A DNA stretch of 64,000 bases from CAVXTF01 sp963701375 (GTDB taxonomy: Bacteria; Actinomycetota; Acidimicrobiia; Acidimicrobiales; CAVXTF01), in assembly GCA_963701375.1 (NCBI GenBank), contig CAVOZT010000005.1, positions 310,001 through 374,000 of the forward strand. Direction: 5' to 3'. The notes below the pieces were generated by a model that did not search any database, had not been told where the DNA came from, and worked only from the letters and a program-made list of their open reading frames with translations. Positions within the stretch are counted from its first letter, which is position 1. Every line of letters begins with the position of its first letter. Position numbers and translations under genes: made by a program. Positions 1 to 8,701 of this stretch are shown here, piece after piece.

Positions 1-2
1 TT

Positions 3-500
3 AGGGTGGGTCGCTTCGGGCACCTTTCGGCGCCGGTCATAAACCCGTCGGCCACCCCGGTCCCGTTCGCGTTCTCGTTCGGGCCAAACGGGCTCTTGGT
101 CATGACCGAGGCCGGCACGAGCAGCGTGTCTACCTACGTCGTCAACCCGAACGGGACTTTGACCGCAGTGTCGTCACTTACAGACGGCCAGGTGGCTCTC
201 TGCTGGATCACGCCTGCGCGGGGGTTCTACTACGGTGCCAACTCCGGTAGCAACAACCTGAGCGCATATCGAGTTGGGGCTGGTGGCGCGCTCTCTCTCG
301 TAGGTTCGACCGGGATCGTCGCTAGCACGGATGGTGGCCCGATCGACATGGCCGCATCGAACAACGGCCACTATCTCTACGTTGAGGCCGGCGCCGCAGG
401 TGCCATCGACGAGTTCAGTGTGAACCCGGACGGTACGCTCAGCTCGCTCGGAACTGTTGCGGGACTAAACCCGGGGATCGAAGGGATCGCAACCAACTGA
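3..500 (+). CDS. Lactonase-type beta-propeller protein, 5' partial
   Basis: The reading frame is open from the first full codon of the window, so the gene very probably begins upstream; only the C-terminal 160 or so residues are present. The visible part has repeated blades of the type 'NPNGTLTAVSSL', 'VNPDGTLSSLG' and 'SAYRVGAGGALSLVG'. These short VNPDGTL-like turns are typical of the 3-carboxymuconate cyclase / 6-phosphogluconolactonase (YbhE) beta-propeller fold. Many members are secreted proteins of unknown substrate, so catalytic function cannot be claimed. A strong hairpin follows 35 bases after the stop and probably ends the transcript. Confidence 0.6.
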   Translation, partial: RVGRFGHLSAPVINPSATPVPFAFSFGPNGLLVMTEAGTSSVSTYVVNPNGTLTAVSSLTDGQVALCWITPARGFYYGANSGSNNLSAYRVGAGGALSLVGSTGIVASTDGGPIDMAASNNGHYLYVEAGAAGAIDEFSVNPDGTLSSLGTVAGLNPGIEGIATN

Positions 501-534
501 CTTGATACGAGCAATTCAGTCTGATCCCTCCCAA

Positions 535-569
535 GCGACGGCGCCCGTCCACACACCGGGCGCCGTCGC
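535..569 (+). terminator. Hairpin terminator after the beta-propeller gene
   Basis: A perfect 13-bp inverted repeat (GCGACGGCGCCCG at 535-547, matching 557-569) encloses a 9-base loop. It lies 35 bases downstream of the stop at 500. The stem is very GC-rich and only a weak T stretch follows, so it may be a hairpin-only actinobacterial terminator. Confidence 0.65.
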
Positions 570-1011
570 TGTGTACTCGTACACTCCTGCTTATGCCCAT
601 TACTTACATCGATAGAGTTCGTTTCTGAATTCGAAATCCTTGACCTCGCAAACGACTTTCCCGGGCCGTCCGGCGTTAGCTCTGGTGTTTATCCGCGGTG
701 CTTCGGATCGTGCATCAGATGGTTTCAACGGCAAGGCCGACATCAAACTCTGAGGATGATTCTTTTCGGCTGCATCGGTGCTCGATAGGACTTCGACGGC
801 TGGGGTTAGAGTCCGCCTCCTCCACACGCCTCCTCCACACGCCTCCTCCACACGCCTCCTCCACACATCTGACAAGAGAGTTCCGACTCTCGAACCATTG
901 CAACTTTTGCGACGAGTTACGGTGCGCCGTCTGGCCGGAGAGTCGTAGCCGGTCTTCGAGCGTCCAGCTCGCTGCCCTCGTCACCGACGCCATGTGGTCC
1001 CCCGGGCCCGG
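570..1011. other. Gene-free stretch with a short tandem repeat
   Basis: No convincing gene is seen here. Open frames on both strands read straight through the 13-bp repeat at 815-866 as low-complexity peptide and match no family I recognise. The stretch lies between the terminator of the upstream gene and the 3' end of the thioesterase-like gene on the other strand. Confidence 0.5.
815..866. repeat. Four perfect 13-bp tandem repeats
   Basis: The unit GCCTCCTCCACAC occurs four times head to tail without mismatch (815-827, 828-840, 841-853, 854-866). The unit is not a multiple of three and lies outside any supported gene, which argues against a protein repeat. It is a candidate variable-number tandem repeat. 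Confidence 0.9.
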
Positions 1012-1866
1012 TTACACACTTCGCTCGCGGCGAACGAGGTGGGCTGTGGCGAGAAGTCGTCCTCCTTCCGACCACAACTGCGACTGCTCGAAATGGACAC
1101 CGCGCACTATGGCGTCAAGGCGGGTTGTCAAAAGAACATGGTTGGTCGTGTCGCCAAGGTCCTGTGGGTGCAAGAGCAGTGTGTGCGTCGCGAGCAAGGT
1201 TGTCTCGGGTGGGTCCCGTAGCTCCATGTCGCGAGCATCGAGGTAGTCGCGGACGAAGCGCATATGGTTCGCCGGGTACCAGCAGTCCACCATCTGAACG
1301 ATTCCGTGGTCGCCCGATCGTGGCACCGCAGGTCGCACCCAGACCAGATCCAAACCTGGATGTCGGCTCCGCTCCTCCGGCGAGAAGACCGGTCGATAGC
1401 CAAATTGGGAAGTGACTGGGGGCGACGTTGAGGGCGGGGTGACCATCACGGCATACGCCTCGGGCGGGAGGACGCTCGGTGGGCGCTGAATCGGAATCGT
1501 TTCAGCGGCAAGATCCGCAGTCAGAAAGATCGACGCGACTGCCACCGGCCGTTCCTGAGTGAACGTCACGACGGCGAGGGCAGTTCGCCCCACACCAGCT
1601 TCAAAGGAGACGATGACCTCGAAGGCGTCAGCGGCTGGGGTTCTCAAGATTTTCAGGTCGATGCTTATCAGTCTTGATCCATGGAGCTGGTCACGTTCTC
1701 CGATCGCATCAAGGGCCAACGCGCTGAGGTAACCACCAGTGGGGCCATTTGACGCCCACCATCCGTAGTCGAAGGATGCGGGAAAGCGAGAGGCGGGCTG
1801 CGCATAAGTTGAGCGGCGGATTGGCGCCACTGCGCCAGGTTCTCCGCAGGAGGGCGAACCGGTCAA
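1012..1866 (-). CDS. Thioesterase-like (double hotdog) protein
   Basis: The 284-residue product resembles the TesB-like / 4HBT_3 acyl-CoA thioesterase superfamily. It has an N-terminal 'WWASNGPTGGYLSALAL' segment matching the family's 'GP.GGYLAAL' helix, a middle linker rich in Pro, and a C-terminal 'FEQSQLWSEGGRLLATAHLVRR' that matches the usual 'E.LLW..DG.LLA...Q' ending. Such proteins hydrolyse or bind acyl-CoA in the cytoplasm; the substrate is unknown. The frame opens at a TTG. An ATG at 1871 overlaps the restored stop of the upstream MFS gene (ATGA) but is in another frame, so the start may be blurred by an indel. It probably shares an operon with the MFS gene. Confidence 0.6.
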   Translation of the reverse strand: MTGSPSCGEPGAVAPIRRSTYAQPASRFPASFDYGWWASNGPTGGYLSALALDAIGERDQLHGSRLISIDLKILRTPAADAFEVIVSFEAGVGRTALAVVTFTQERPVAVASIFLTADLAAETIPIQRPPSVLPPEAYAVMVTPPSTSPPVTSQFGYRPVFSPEERSRHPGLDLVWVRPAVPRSGDHGIVQMVDCWYPANHMRFVRDYLDARDMELRDPPETTLLATHTLLLHPQDLGDTTNHVLLTTRLDAIVRGVHFEQSQLWSEGGRLLATAHLVRRERSV

Positions 1867-1869
1867 TCT

Positions 1870-3464
1870 TCATTGCTCCCGGGCGATGGCGGAGACGGAT
1901 AGCTCGGCGGGAATCGCCTCAGCCGGGCCGCCCAACGGGCCATCATCCATCGCCAGCCCTGCTGCGGGATGTGCTGGCAGCAACAGCAGGGCGACAATCG
2001 CGGCCCGCCGCGCTGACGCCGGCGACGACGAGGCAGGCAACACTGAATCCGTCGAAGAACGCCGTGGACACTGCGGCGTGGATGGCCCTCCCGAGTGCGG
2101 GGTGGCCGTTGATGCCAGTGCGGTTGGCGAGAGCGAGGGCGCCGCCGACGGATTCGTGGGCGGCGCTGGCGAGGCGTGGAGCCAACTCCGTGGGCAGCCT
2201 CGTGGTCAGTCGGTTGCTGTATATCGAGGCGAAAACGCTGCCGACCACGGCGACCCCGAGCGTGGCTCCAAGCAGGCGGGTGGCGTCGTTGACAGCGGAG
2301 CCGATGCCAGCCTTGGCCTTTGGCACGACCCCCATGATCGCCTCGGTCGCGGGTGCACTGACGAGTCCCACGCCGCTGCCGCCGAGCAGCATCTGGCCGA
2401 CTATCTGGAGGTAGCTAGTTCCTTCGCCCACGGTGGAGACCCAGGCGAAGAAGCCGACGAGACAGAACAGACCGGTGGTGACGACCTGCTTGGTGCCCAA
2501 GCGGACGGCGAGCTTGGTGCCGAGCACCGACATAAACCCAACGGAGAGCGCGACCGGCAGCAGGCGGACTCCCGTGGAGAGTGGCGCGTAGCCCATGAAG
2601 AACTGGAAGTACTGGGTGATCAGGAAGCTGAAGCCGGCCAGCCCGAAGAAGGTGACGGTGACGGAAGCGCTGGCGGCGGTGAAGCGAGGGTTGCGGAAGA
2701 GGCTGACATCGAGCATCGGGTCCGCGGCGGTGCGCTCGCGGACAATGAATGCGGCGAACAGCCCCGCTGCGACTGCGAAGCCCGCGAGGCTGCGGCCGCT
2801 GCTCCAACCGTGGCTAGGGGCCTCGATCAGGGTGTACGTCAGCAGCGCGATCGCCGCGCCCGAGAGCAACAGTCCCGGGCCGTCGGTCCTGTGTGCGGCC
2901 GGATCGCGCGAAGTCGGCACGCTCCGGGCGACGAGGGCGGCGCCGACGGCGGCGACGGGTGCCATCGCGAAGAAGATGCTCTTCCAGCTGAACTGCTCGA
3001 GCAGCCACCCCCCGACGATCGGGCCGAGGGCGATCGCCATGCCCGCCGTCGCGCCCCAGAGCCCTATCGCCTTGGCGCGCTGCGGCCCGTTCGGTGAATA
3101 TGTTCGAGATCAGCGAGAGGGTGGTGGGGAAGATCATCGCCGCGCCGAGACCCATGACGCAGCGTGCGGCAATCAGCTCACCGGAGGTCGTTGCAAAACC
3201 GCCAACAAAGCTGGCGACTCCGAACACGCCCAGGCCAGCAAGCAGGAATCCCTTGCGGCCGAGACGGTCGCTCAGGCTCCCTGCAGCCAGCAGCAGCGCA
3301 GCGAACACGAGGTTGTAGGCAGCGATGACCCATTGCAGCTGTGAGTTCGACGTATGTAGCTCTCGAACCAGAGTCGGGAGCGCCACGTTGACGATCGTGA
3401 TGTCGAGGTTGATCAGAAACGCCGGCAGCAGCAGCGAGACGAGAATCAGGGGGCGACGGTGCAT
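1870..3464 (-). CDS. MFS drug-efflux transporter, frameshifted twice
   Basis: This is a DHA2-type (14-TM) major facilitator. The N-terminal part (from 3464) starts 'MHRRPLILVSLLLPAF', followed by 'LDITIVNVALPTL' and 'GSLSDRLGRKG', the classic motif A between TM2 and TM3. The frame then shifts near 3086 in a CCC run: adding one base restores 'PQRAKAIGLWGATAG' and joins the second part 'MAIALGPIVGGWLLEQFSW'. A second shift near 2010 restores a hydrophobic 'AIVALLLLPAHP' end and a stop at 1870. Substrate is probably an organic compound exported by proton antiport. It is divergent from an HxlR regulator whose dyad lies between them, the usual arrangement for a repressor and the pump it controls. 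Either sequencing indels or a pseudogene. Confidence 0.75.
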
Positions 3465-3497
3465 ACCAAGCGACTCTAAAGTAGTTCCGTGAGAAAG

Positions 3498-3540
3498 TCA
3501 AGTACTCCGACTTGATTCTCAAGGTTAGGGGCGCTAGAAT
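3498..3540 (+). promoter_or_regulatory. Dyad operator and leaderless promoter of the HxlR gene
   Basis: A dyad TCAAGT (3498-3503), six bases, ACTTGA (3510-3515) overlaps a candidate -35 TTGATT (3513-3518). A 16-base spacer and -10 TAGAAT (3535-3540) follow. The GTG start at 3547 sits where transcription should begin, so the mRNA looks leaderless. The dyad is a plausible site for HxlR autoregulation and control of the divergent pump; this is inference from position. Confidence 0.45.
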
Positions 3541-3546
3541 CGTCTG

Positions 3547-4218
3547 GTGCGCTCTTACAAGCAGTACTGCCCGATCGCCAAGGCTCTCGACGTGATCGGC
3601 GACCGATGGAACATGCTGATCGTGCGCGAGCTGCTCTTGCAGGGAGACTGCCGCTACACCGACCTCCAGAACGGGCTGCCGGGGATCGCCACCAATCTGC
3701 TTGCCGAGCGCCTCCGCGACCTCGAAGGCGCAGGAATAGTCACCCGCGAGGAAGCGCCACCCCCAATCGCGACCACCCTCTTCCGGCTCACCCCTCGTGG
3801 CCAACAGCTCGAGACCACCCTTTTCGAGCTCGGACGGTGGGGCGCGCCACTGATGACGGAACCCGACGAGCAAGACGCCTACCGTGGCCGCTGGCTCGCG
3901 TTTCCCATCAGGCTGTTAGTCAGCGACCGAACACCCGAGGAACCCCCCGTCACGATCGAACTTCGCACCGGCAAGGAAGTCATTGCCGTCGAAACCAGCG
4001 AAGGCAAGATCCACACCCACCAGGGCGCCGCCGAGAAGCCCGACCTCATCCTCACCGGACCTCCGCAACTCCTTGTCGGCGTCCTGACGGGCCAAATCAA
4101 CCTGACGTCCGCGCGGGCCCGCGGCTTGCAAACAAGAGGAAACGCCAAGATCCTCCAGCGGTTGCGTGCCGAGGCGGCTGGGGCCGAGACCGCAGCAGCG
4201 GGAGCGATGCCCGGTTAA
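3547..4218 (+). CDS. HxlR-family regulator with C-terminal SCP2-like domain
   Basis: Residues 1-100 form a winged-helix HxlR domain: 'CPIAKALDVIGDRWNMLIVREL' is the family hallmark, followed by the recognition region 'GIATNLLAERLRDLEGAGIV' and the wing. Residues about 115-205 ('VTIELRTGKEVIAVETSEG...ADLILTGPPQLLVGVLTGQ' type pattern) resemble an SCP2 sterol-carrier domain, which could bind a hydrophobic effector. At 223 residues it is about twice the size of a minimal HxlR protein, consistent with the fusion. It starts at GTG directly after a -10 box, suggesting leaderless translation. Divergent placement suggests it controls the MFS pump. A redox Cys (C9) is present, as in many HxlR proteins. 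Confidence 0.8.
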   Translation: MRSYKQYCPIAKALDVIGDRWNMLIVRELLLQGDCRYTDLQNGLPGIATNLLAERLRDLEGAGIVTREEAPPPIATTLFRLTPRGQQLETTLFELGRWGAPLMTEPDEQDAYRGRWLAFPIRLLVSDRTPEEPPVTIELRTGKEVIAVETSEGKIHTHQGAAEKPDLILTGPPQLLVGVLTGQINLTSARARGLQTRGNAKILQRLRAEAAGAETAAAGAMPG

Positions 4219-4469
4219 TCACGAGGGGCGCGTCCCCAGACTGCTGGTCAAGGTTCTGGTCCAATCAGGGATCAGCCAAGATCCCTAGTCGTGAACCATC
4301 TTGAGTGGACTTGCTCGCGAATTGCTTGGTTCGAGAGTTGTCCGCTCACCTCCACTGGTTTGAGTAGCGGCCAGCCAGGTCGACCTTGATGCCCTTAGTC
4401 GAACCCCAGTGGAAGTCATGACAGCATCTTCGAAGGTCGATAGGGCCCGCTCCCGACCTAGGGGCCTCG

Positions 4470-5933
4470 CTAGAACAGCACCTGATCCGCGAATGCCAGC
4501 ACCTGCGCCTTGTCGGCCGGCAGGATGTATCCAGCCTTGATGTCCTCGTCTGTCGATTTGGTGTACGCCTCGAGGTAGCTCGACTTGGACCCGTATAGCG
4601 CGAGGAGCTGCGCCACGCTGAAGGGATGCGTCGTCCCGAAGAGGACGCAGAAACCGGGCGCCCCGGCCGGCGCCTTGCCCGAGTACGCCGCGACCGGAAT
4701 TTGTTCCCATGGACCCTGGATTCCTCCGATGGCCGTTGCGTAGTTGTTGTACTGCACCATCGGCGTGCCAGGGACATTCTGGACATCCATGCGTGGCGCC
4801 GGTGGTGGCGGCGTGCCCGAGTTCATCCACGTATTGATTGCAGATAAGGCGGCTTCGAAGATGAAGTGACTCGGCGCCTCGTCGACCGAGGTGCAGCCGA
4901 CAGAGTGCAATTCTGAGAGCGTCACGATGTAGGAGTCCGCGTGGGAGGCACCGGCGACGTCCCAGAGCCTGATGAAGCTAGTGTCGGGTTGTCGGGCCCT
5001 GTAGTACTGCCCGAAGCTTTCGTCCGTCTCTGTGATCATCATGAGCACCGGGACGCCGATGTCCGTGCGGATCCGCACTGCGCCGCCGAAAGCGCCGCCG
5101 TTCGGGGAACCTCCGGGAATGGGAACGGCTCCCCCGGCCCGACTGTGCACCAAGAAACCGTCGAAGACGTGGTACAGCGGCTGGATGGCGTCGATGTAGG
5201 TGGTCAGATAGAGCGCCGATTGCGACTCTCCGACCGCCAGCAACCGGTTCGGGTGCAGCGGAGCCAACGGGTTGGAGTCGCCACCGACTAGGAAGGCCCG
5301 TGCAGCCTGCGTGAAGATGTCATAGGAGAACTGGTCACCGGGATCCGTCAGTGACCCATAGCGGGCCGGGTCCTTCTTTCGTAGGTCGTCAATTCCCACT
5401 GCCTGCGCGGAGACGCCTGCCCATGCAAATCCCGCTCGCTCCAGCTCCGGAGACAAGTAGACCGAGTCGACAGCCCCGTCCCCGCCCCCGCTTACGTTCA
5501 ACCATTCCACGACGACCGTCCCATTGAACCGTGACGGGTCGATCGGCATTCGCACCACGATTCGCGTGCGATACGGCGCGCTCGCGACTGGGGCGACCTT
5601 CCACGTACCGGCGTCGTTTTCGGGTCCTGTGGCCTTGTAGGAATACGCCGTTCCCGACGCGAAGTACTCACGTTGCACGTAGCCAGCGGTCGCGAGAGCG
5701 GGACCCCAAGCTCCGGCGATCAAGTACGCGGCATCTGCGCGTTCGACCGGACCACTGAGTCGGGCAGGTTGACCTCCCTCGGGTGTGGCGTGCTGTGTCT
5801 TCGTCACCGAAGCGGTCCCTTTGGCGCCGACCGTGTCGACGTGACGGCCTGTGCCACAACCGCTGAGCACCAGTGCCGTGACCAATCCTGCAGCTGCCGC
5901 TCGGATCACACACTTGAATGCACCACAACTCAT
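4470..5933 (-). CDS. Secreted alpha/beta hydrolase-domain lipoprotein
   Basis: The 487-residue product begins with a lipoprotein signal: charged N-terminus, hydrophobic 'AAAGLVTALVLSGC' and a Cys at the lipobox, so it is probably anchored on the outer face of the membrane. The rest matches the alpha/beta hydrolase domain family Abhydrolase_10: 'VVVEWLNVSGGGDG', 'AGFAWAGVSAQAVG', the nucleophile elbow 'LAVGESQSALYLTTY' and a late 'WDVAGASHADSY' carrying a candidate catalytic His. This family has no firmly established common substrate. Both flanks are gene-free, so it appears to be transcribed alone. Confidence 0.75.
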   Translation of the reverse strand: MSCGAFKCVIRAAAAGLVTALVLSGCGTGRHVDTVGAKGTASVTKTQHATPEGGQPARLSGPVERADAAYLIAGAWGPALATAGYVQREYFASGTAYSYKATGPENDAGTWKVAPVASAPYRTRIVVRMPIDPSRFNGTVVVEWLNVSGGGDGAVDSVYLSPELERAGFAWAGVSAQAVGIDDLRKKDPARYGSLTDPGDQFSYDIFTQAARAFLVGGDSNPLAPLHPNRLLAVGESQSALYLTTYIDAIQPLYHVFDGFLVHSRAGGAVPIPGGSPNGGAFGGAVRIRTDIGVPVLMMITETDESFGQYYRARQPDTSFIRLWDVAGASHADSYIVTLSELHSVGCTSVDEAPSHFIFEAALSAINTWMNSGTPPPPAPRMDVQNVPGTPMVQYNNYATAIGGIQGPWEQIPVAAYSGKAPAGAPGFCVLFGTTHPFSVAQLLALYGSKSSYLEAYTKSTDEDIKAGYILPADKAQVLAFADQVLF

Positions 5934-6459
5934 TTAAGTCCCCGTGCCATGCTCATTATCGTCGCTATCCGTTCGGTTCTTCTTGCCGTCGGAGGCGCGC
6001 CATTCCCCAGACGCATTCTAGTGTCTGACGAGACAAAGCCATCGACGCGGTTCAACGTCCCGCGCCTGCGGGTGACCTGGATCGTCCACCACCTTTCGGT
6101 CGGCACGCACCTGACGTGCATCAGATGCGCAGAGTCTCTGCAAGATTGGGTTATGGAGCCGACAGCTATGGCATTGCCGTAGTTCTGCCTATGTTCTGTG
6201 CCCACGGTGGCACCCACCGCGTATCACGAGTAGTGGAACCTATGCAGTAGAAAGCATGACCGTCGCTCAGCTTGCCACGAGCATCGCTCCTCCTATCTTC
6301 TGCGGTGGGCAGGTCCGATTCCAGGCCTGCGCGCGCAACACTGGTTCGTCGACGCCAGCGCGCCTTGAGCGAAAGGGGTGGACGGCGCCGCCCGGACCGA
6401 GAGCAGCCAATGGTAAGTGCCCGACTGCCCAGCGCTATCGCAATTCCCCGTACGCTGAG
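5934..6459. other. Intergenic stretch without a supported gene
   Basis: This lies between the divergent lipoprotein gene and the anti-sigma-type ATPase. Open frames are present but show no family features. The frame that runs into the ATPase extends up to 6256 on the plus strand, but its N-terminal 68 residues look non-coding. The promoters of both neighbours should lie here. Confidence 0.4.
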
Positions 6460-6862
6460 ATGTTGCCCCACGAAACCACAGCAGCAACGCGGTGCGGACG
6501 GCTATGTAACTTTTCGGAGCAGCCCGACTCTTTGTCGCGGAAACCCTTGCGGTCTTGGGATCTGGATGACTTCGATGAAGTTGCCTGCCTACTTACTAGC
6601 GAACTGGCCTCAAACGCCGTGCTCCACGCCGGTACAGCCTTCCAAATCATCGTGGACCTTGAGCCACCCGACCTGCTGGTAGAGGTGGTCGACTTCGCAC
6701 CTTCGCTCCGGTTCGGACGCACAGCGCAGCGACCGGAGGTCTGGCATGGGCCTGGTGATCGTGGAGGCTCTTGCGGACCGCTGGGGAGCGCGTATCCTCG
6801 ATCAAGCCAAGGCGGTGTGGTTCTGCCTTCTGCTCGGAAGCCCGTGTCCGTCGCTCACGTAA
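6460..6862 (+). pseudogene. Anti-sigma-type ATP-binding protein, multiply frameshifted
   Basis: Pieces of a small GHKL ATPase of the RsbW/SpoIIAB-like type are spread over three frames. They are: 'MLPHETTAAT' (from 6460); then in another frame 'GAARLFVAETL'; then 'RSWDLDDFDEVACLLTSEL' with the N-box 'ELASNAVLHAGT'; and finally, in the frame ending at 6862, 'GMGLVIVEALADRWGAR', which carries the G2 box. At least three shifts are needed within 300 bases (near 6500, 6549 and 6740). That density is higher than elsewhere, so true decay is as likely as sequencing error. Such proteins bind sigma factors or anti-anti-sigma partners, but no partner gene is adjacent. Confidence 0.6.
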
Positions 6863-7053
6863 CCACACGATCATCGCTTCGATTCCGTCATCGCTCGTAA
6901 GGTCGTGGCCTTGCATCCAGTTCGCCAGATCGTCAGAGTCGACGAACCCCTCGATCAAGGCGGACAGGACTGGACCGCCGAGAAGTACTTCAGTATTCGC
7001 CCAACGACAGTTTCTATGATGTTTATCAAGTTCGATTGCTTGGGAGGTTGAGC

Positions 7054-7470
7054 TTGACCAGCGAGGAAGCGCAACGGCCATCCGAAAACGCATCAAAGCC
7101 CGAGTACGCCACGACGGCTGCAGAGCAGGGCACAGGAATGCCTGGAGGTGACGACACTGATCTGGGCGCGCAACCGGCGATCTCACGTACGAAGGCCGGG
7201 TCCTTTTGGATCGCGTTGATCATCGGGATAATCGCTCTAGTCATTGTGCTCGTCTTCATATTGCAGAACCTGCACGACGCCAAAGCGAGCTTCGTTTCGG
7301 CCCACTGGGACATCCCCTTGGGCATCGATCTGCTGTTTGCCGCTATCCTCGGAGGGCTTATCGTGTTCGTAGCGGGAGCCACTCGAATCTTCCAGCTACG
7401 CCGAGCTGTCCGACGCCAACATCACGCTCTCCATCAGGCGCAGGTCACACACGATGAACGAACAGCCTGA
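7054..7470 (+). CDS. LapA-domain membrane protein
   Basis: About 138 residues. A polar N-terminal tail of some 50 residues precedes two membrane segments ('FWIALIIGIIALVIVLVFILQN' region and 'IDLLFAAILGGLIVFVAGA'), joined by a loop 'LHDAKASFVSAHWDIPLG', then a basic tail 'RIFQLRRAVRRQ'. This two-TM layout with 'F.L.N...V.V.F....W..PLGV.LL.A...G' is the LapA (DUF1049) domain found in many actinobacterial proteins; function in Gram-positives is unknown. The frame opens at a TTG at 7036, but the TTG at 7054 is preceded by GGGAGG at a suitable distance and is preferred. Confidence 0.75.
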   Translation: MTSEEAQRPSENASKPEYATTAAEQGTGMPGGDDTDLGAQPAISRTKAGSFWIALIIGIIALVIVLVFILQNLHDAKASFVSAHWDIPLGIDLLFAAILGGLIVFVAGATRIFQLRRAVRRQHHALHQAQVTHDERTA

Positions 7471-7862
7471 CGCTTGCTCCTAGTCCGCTCGCCCTCGACG
7501 CGATCTGCCGCATTGGCTATCTCTTCTGGTTGCGCGTGGGCCGAACGTCGAGTGGGCACCCCAACGTGTAACGCTCCTCTCAGGAACTAGGGTTGGGCCG
7601 TGGGGGTGGAACTCCATGTGGCAAAGCTCGCCGCCGAGCTTGGTTGTCACTTGCTGGACTCTTCCCCAAGACACCGCAAATGACATGCCCGACCTGTGCC
7701 CGCTCTGAATCTGATCAAGCCCCGGTCGAAAGTGGCCCGAAGTGTTGGGCAGCCACCCCATGGCCGGTCGACTTTGAAGGCGAAGTTCGCAAGGGCGTTA
7801 GCGCTTCGGACGCTACGGGCACACGGATAGATCGTCCAGACAATTCATTCCGTACGAAGCCA
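7471..7862. other. Intergenic stretch without a supported gene
   Basis: It lies between the LapA-domain gene and the 3' end of the DUF2178 operon on the other strand. Overlapping frames on both strands are compositionally poor and match nothing I recognise. No hairpin stands out. Confidence 0.4.
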
Positions 7863-8258
7863 CTACCTCCGACGGCGAAGAGCGAAAAGGCTGACGGCAT
7901 AGGAGATTCCGCCCACTGCGCAGATCACCCCGTAAGCGCCAGGATCTGCGCTACGCGCGGTTTGAATGATGGCGCCAATGATTGCGGCAATCACCACGAC
8001 GAGCCCCGTGATCGCGGTGGCGTCCCGGTCCATGCCCCGTTGGCGCTCGTCACCGCCGATGCGCATGATGGCGGCAACGTCTCCTTTGGCACCTGACCAG
8101 ACGTATGCAATGACCGCTGCCACCGCATAGATCGCGAGGAGTCCGATCGCCAAGCCGTGCTCGCCGCTCACCCACGTCGCGATTGCCACACCGCAACCAC
8201 CGACCGCCAATACGACGGCGCCGGCGCTCCGCCGTAACGTTCGCCCATCGGTCCTCAT
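7863..8258 (-). CDS. DUF2178-like membrane protein
   Basis: A 131-residue protein with about four membrane helices. Two pairs, 'AGAVVLAVGGCGVAIATWV'/'GLAIGLLAIYAVAAVIAYVW' and 'AITGLVVVIAAIIGAIIQT'/'YGVICAVGGISYAVSLFAL', flank a cytoplasmic loop with 'GGDERQRGMDRDA'. The DERQ motif between helix pairs is typical of DUF2178 proteins, which are commonly encoded beside small XRE regulators. Its ATG overlaps the regulator's stop (ATGA), so the two are translationally coupled. The function is not known. Confidence 0.75.
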   Translation of the reverse strand: MRTDGRTLRRSAGAVVLAVGGCGVAIATWVSGEHGLAIGLLAIYAVAAVIAYVWSGAKGDVAAIMRIGGDERQRGMDRDATAITGLVVVIAAIIGAIIQTARSADPGAYGVICAVGGISYAVSLFALRRRR

Positions 8259-8458
8259 GGTGCATGCTCCTCATCTGTGAATATCTCTTCGACCGTGCTG
8301 TGAAATCGACGGGCGATCGCGAGCGCGAGCGGTAGAGACGGCAGGTAGCGCCCGTTCTCGATCGAGTTGATCGTCTGGCGAGAGACGCTGAGCGCGTTTC
8401 CGAGCTCCTCTTGGGACATCCGGTTCGTTGTCCGCAGCTCGCGCACCCGGTTCCTCAT
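8255..8458 (-). CDS. Small XRE-family transcriptional regulator
   Basis: A 67-residue Cro/CI-type helix-turn-helix protein: 'VRELRTTNRMSQEELGNAL' gives helices 1-2 and 'SVSRQTINSIENGRYLPS' the recognition helix, followed by 'LALAIARRFHSTVEEIFTDEE'. This is the compact form ('YgzD-like') usually paired with a DUF2178 membrane protein, as here. The frame is open up to 8488, but the ATG at 8458 is four bases past the upstream stop and has GAGG just before it, so it is chosen. The inverted repeat at 8709-8731 is a candidate binding site. Confidence 0.85.
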   Translation of the reverse strand: MRNRVRELRTTNRMSQEELGNALSVSRQTINSIENGRYLPSLPLALAIARRFHSTVEEIFTDEEHAP

Positions 8459-8462
8459 GACC

Positions 8463-8651
8463 TCAAGCCGCGGGCCGCTCAAGCACAATCATGATCTCGC
8501 TCTTTGCACTCTTCCACAGGCTGGTAGCCATAAAGCCACTGACAACTCGCCAGCCTTCGCTGGCATAGCTGTTGAGTGTCGTCTCGAGGCTTTCGGGATC
8601 GAACGATCCTGAAAAGCGCGAGTCCCTTTCAGTCAGCACCTTGTACTCCAT
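8463..8651 (-). CDS. DUF4177-like small protein
   Basis: A 62-residue soluble protein starting 'MEYKVLTERD' with 'LETTLNSYASEGWRVV' and a final beta strand 'SEIMIVLERP'. This is the DUF4177 pattern (YKV..... L...L...G..GW.....). The ATG at 8651 follows GGAGAG with seven bases between, and is preferred over a TTG at 8666. It is first in the operon with the XRE regulator and DUF2178 protein. No biochemical role is established. Confidence 0.7.
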   Translation of the reverse strand: MEYKVLTERDSRFSGSFDPESLETTLNSYASEGWRVVSGFMATSLWKSAKSEIMIVLERPAA

Positions 8652-8701
8652 CTCATGTCTCTCCAATCCGCTTGAACCGTCTTTGGGTTGCTCCTGATGT
8701 A

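Noticed and set aside
1886..3097. Long 403-codon open frame on the plus strand, rich in Glu/Gly/Ala
   Set aside because: It is antisense to the MFS transporter; the opposite strand shows membrane helices and motif A, and this frame has only biased composition caused by GC-rich third positions.
6820..7020. Minus-strand frame reading 'VLLGGPVLSALIEGFVDSDD' and 'IEAMIVWLRERRTRAS'
   Set aside because: The peptide looks protein-like, but there is no start codon or ribosome-binding site near it, and it overlaps the ATPase and LapA genes. It may be a relic; not enough to call.
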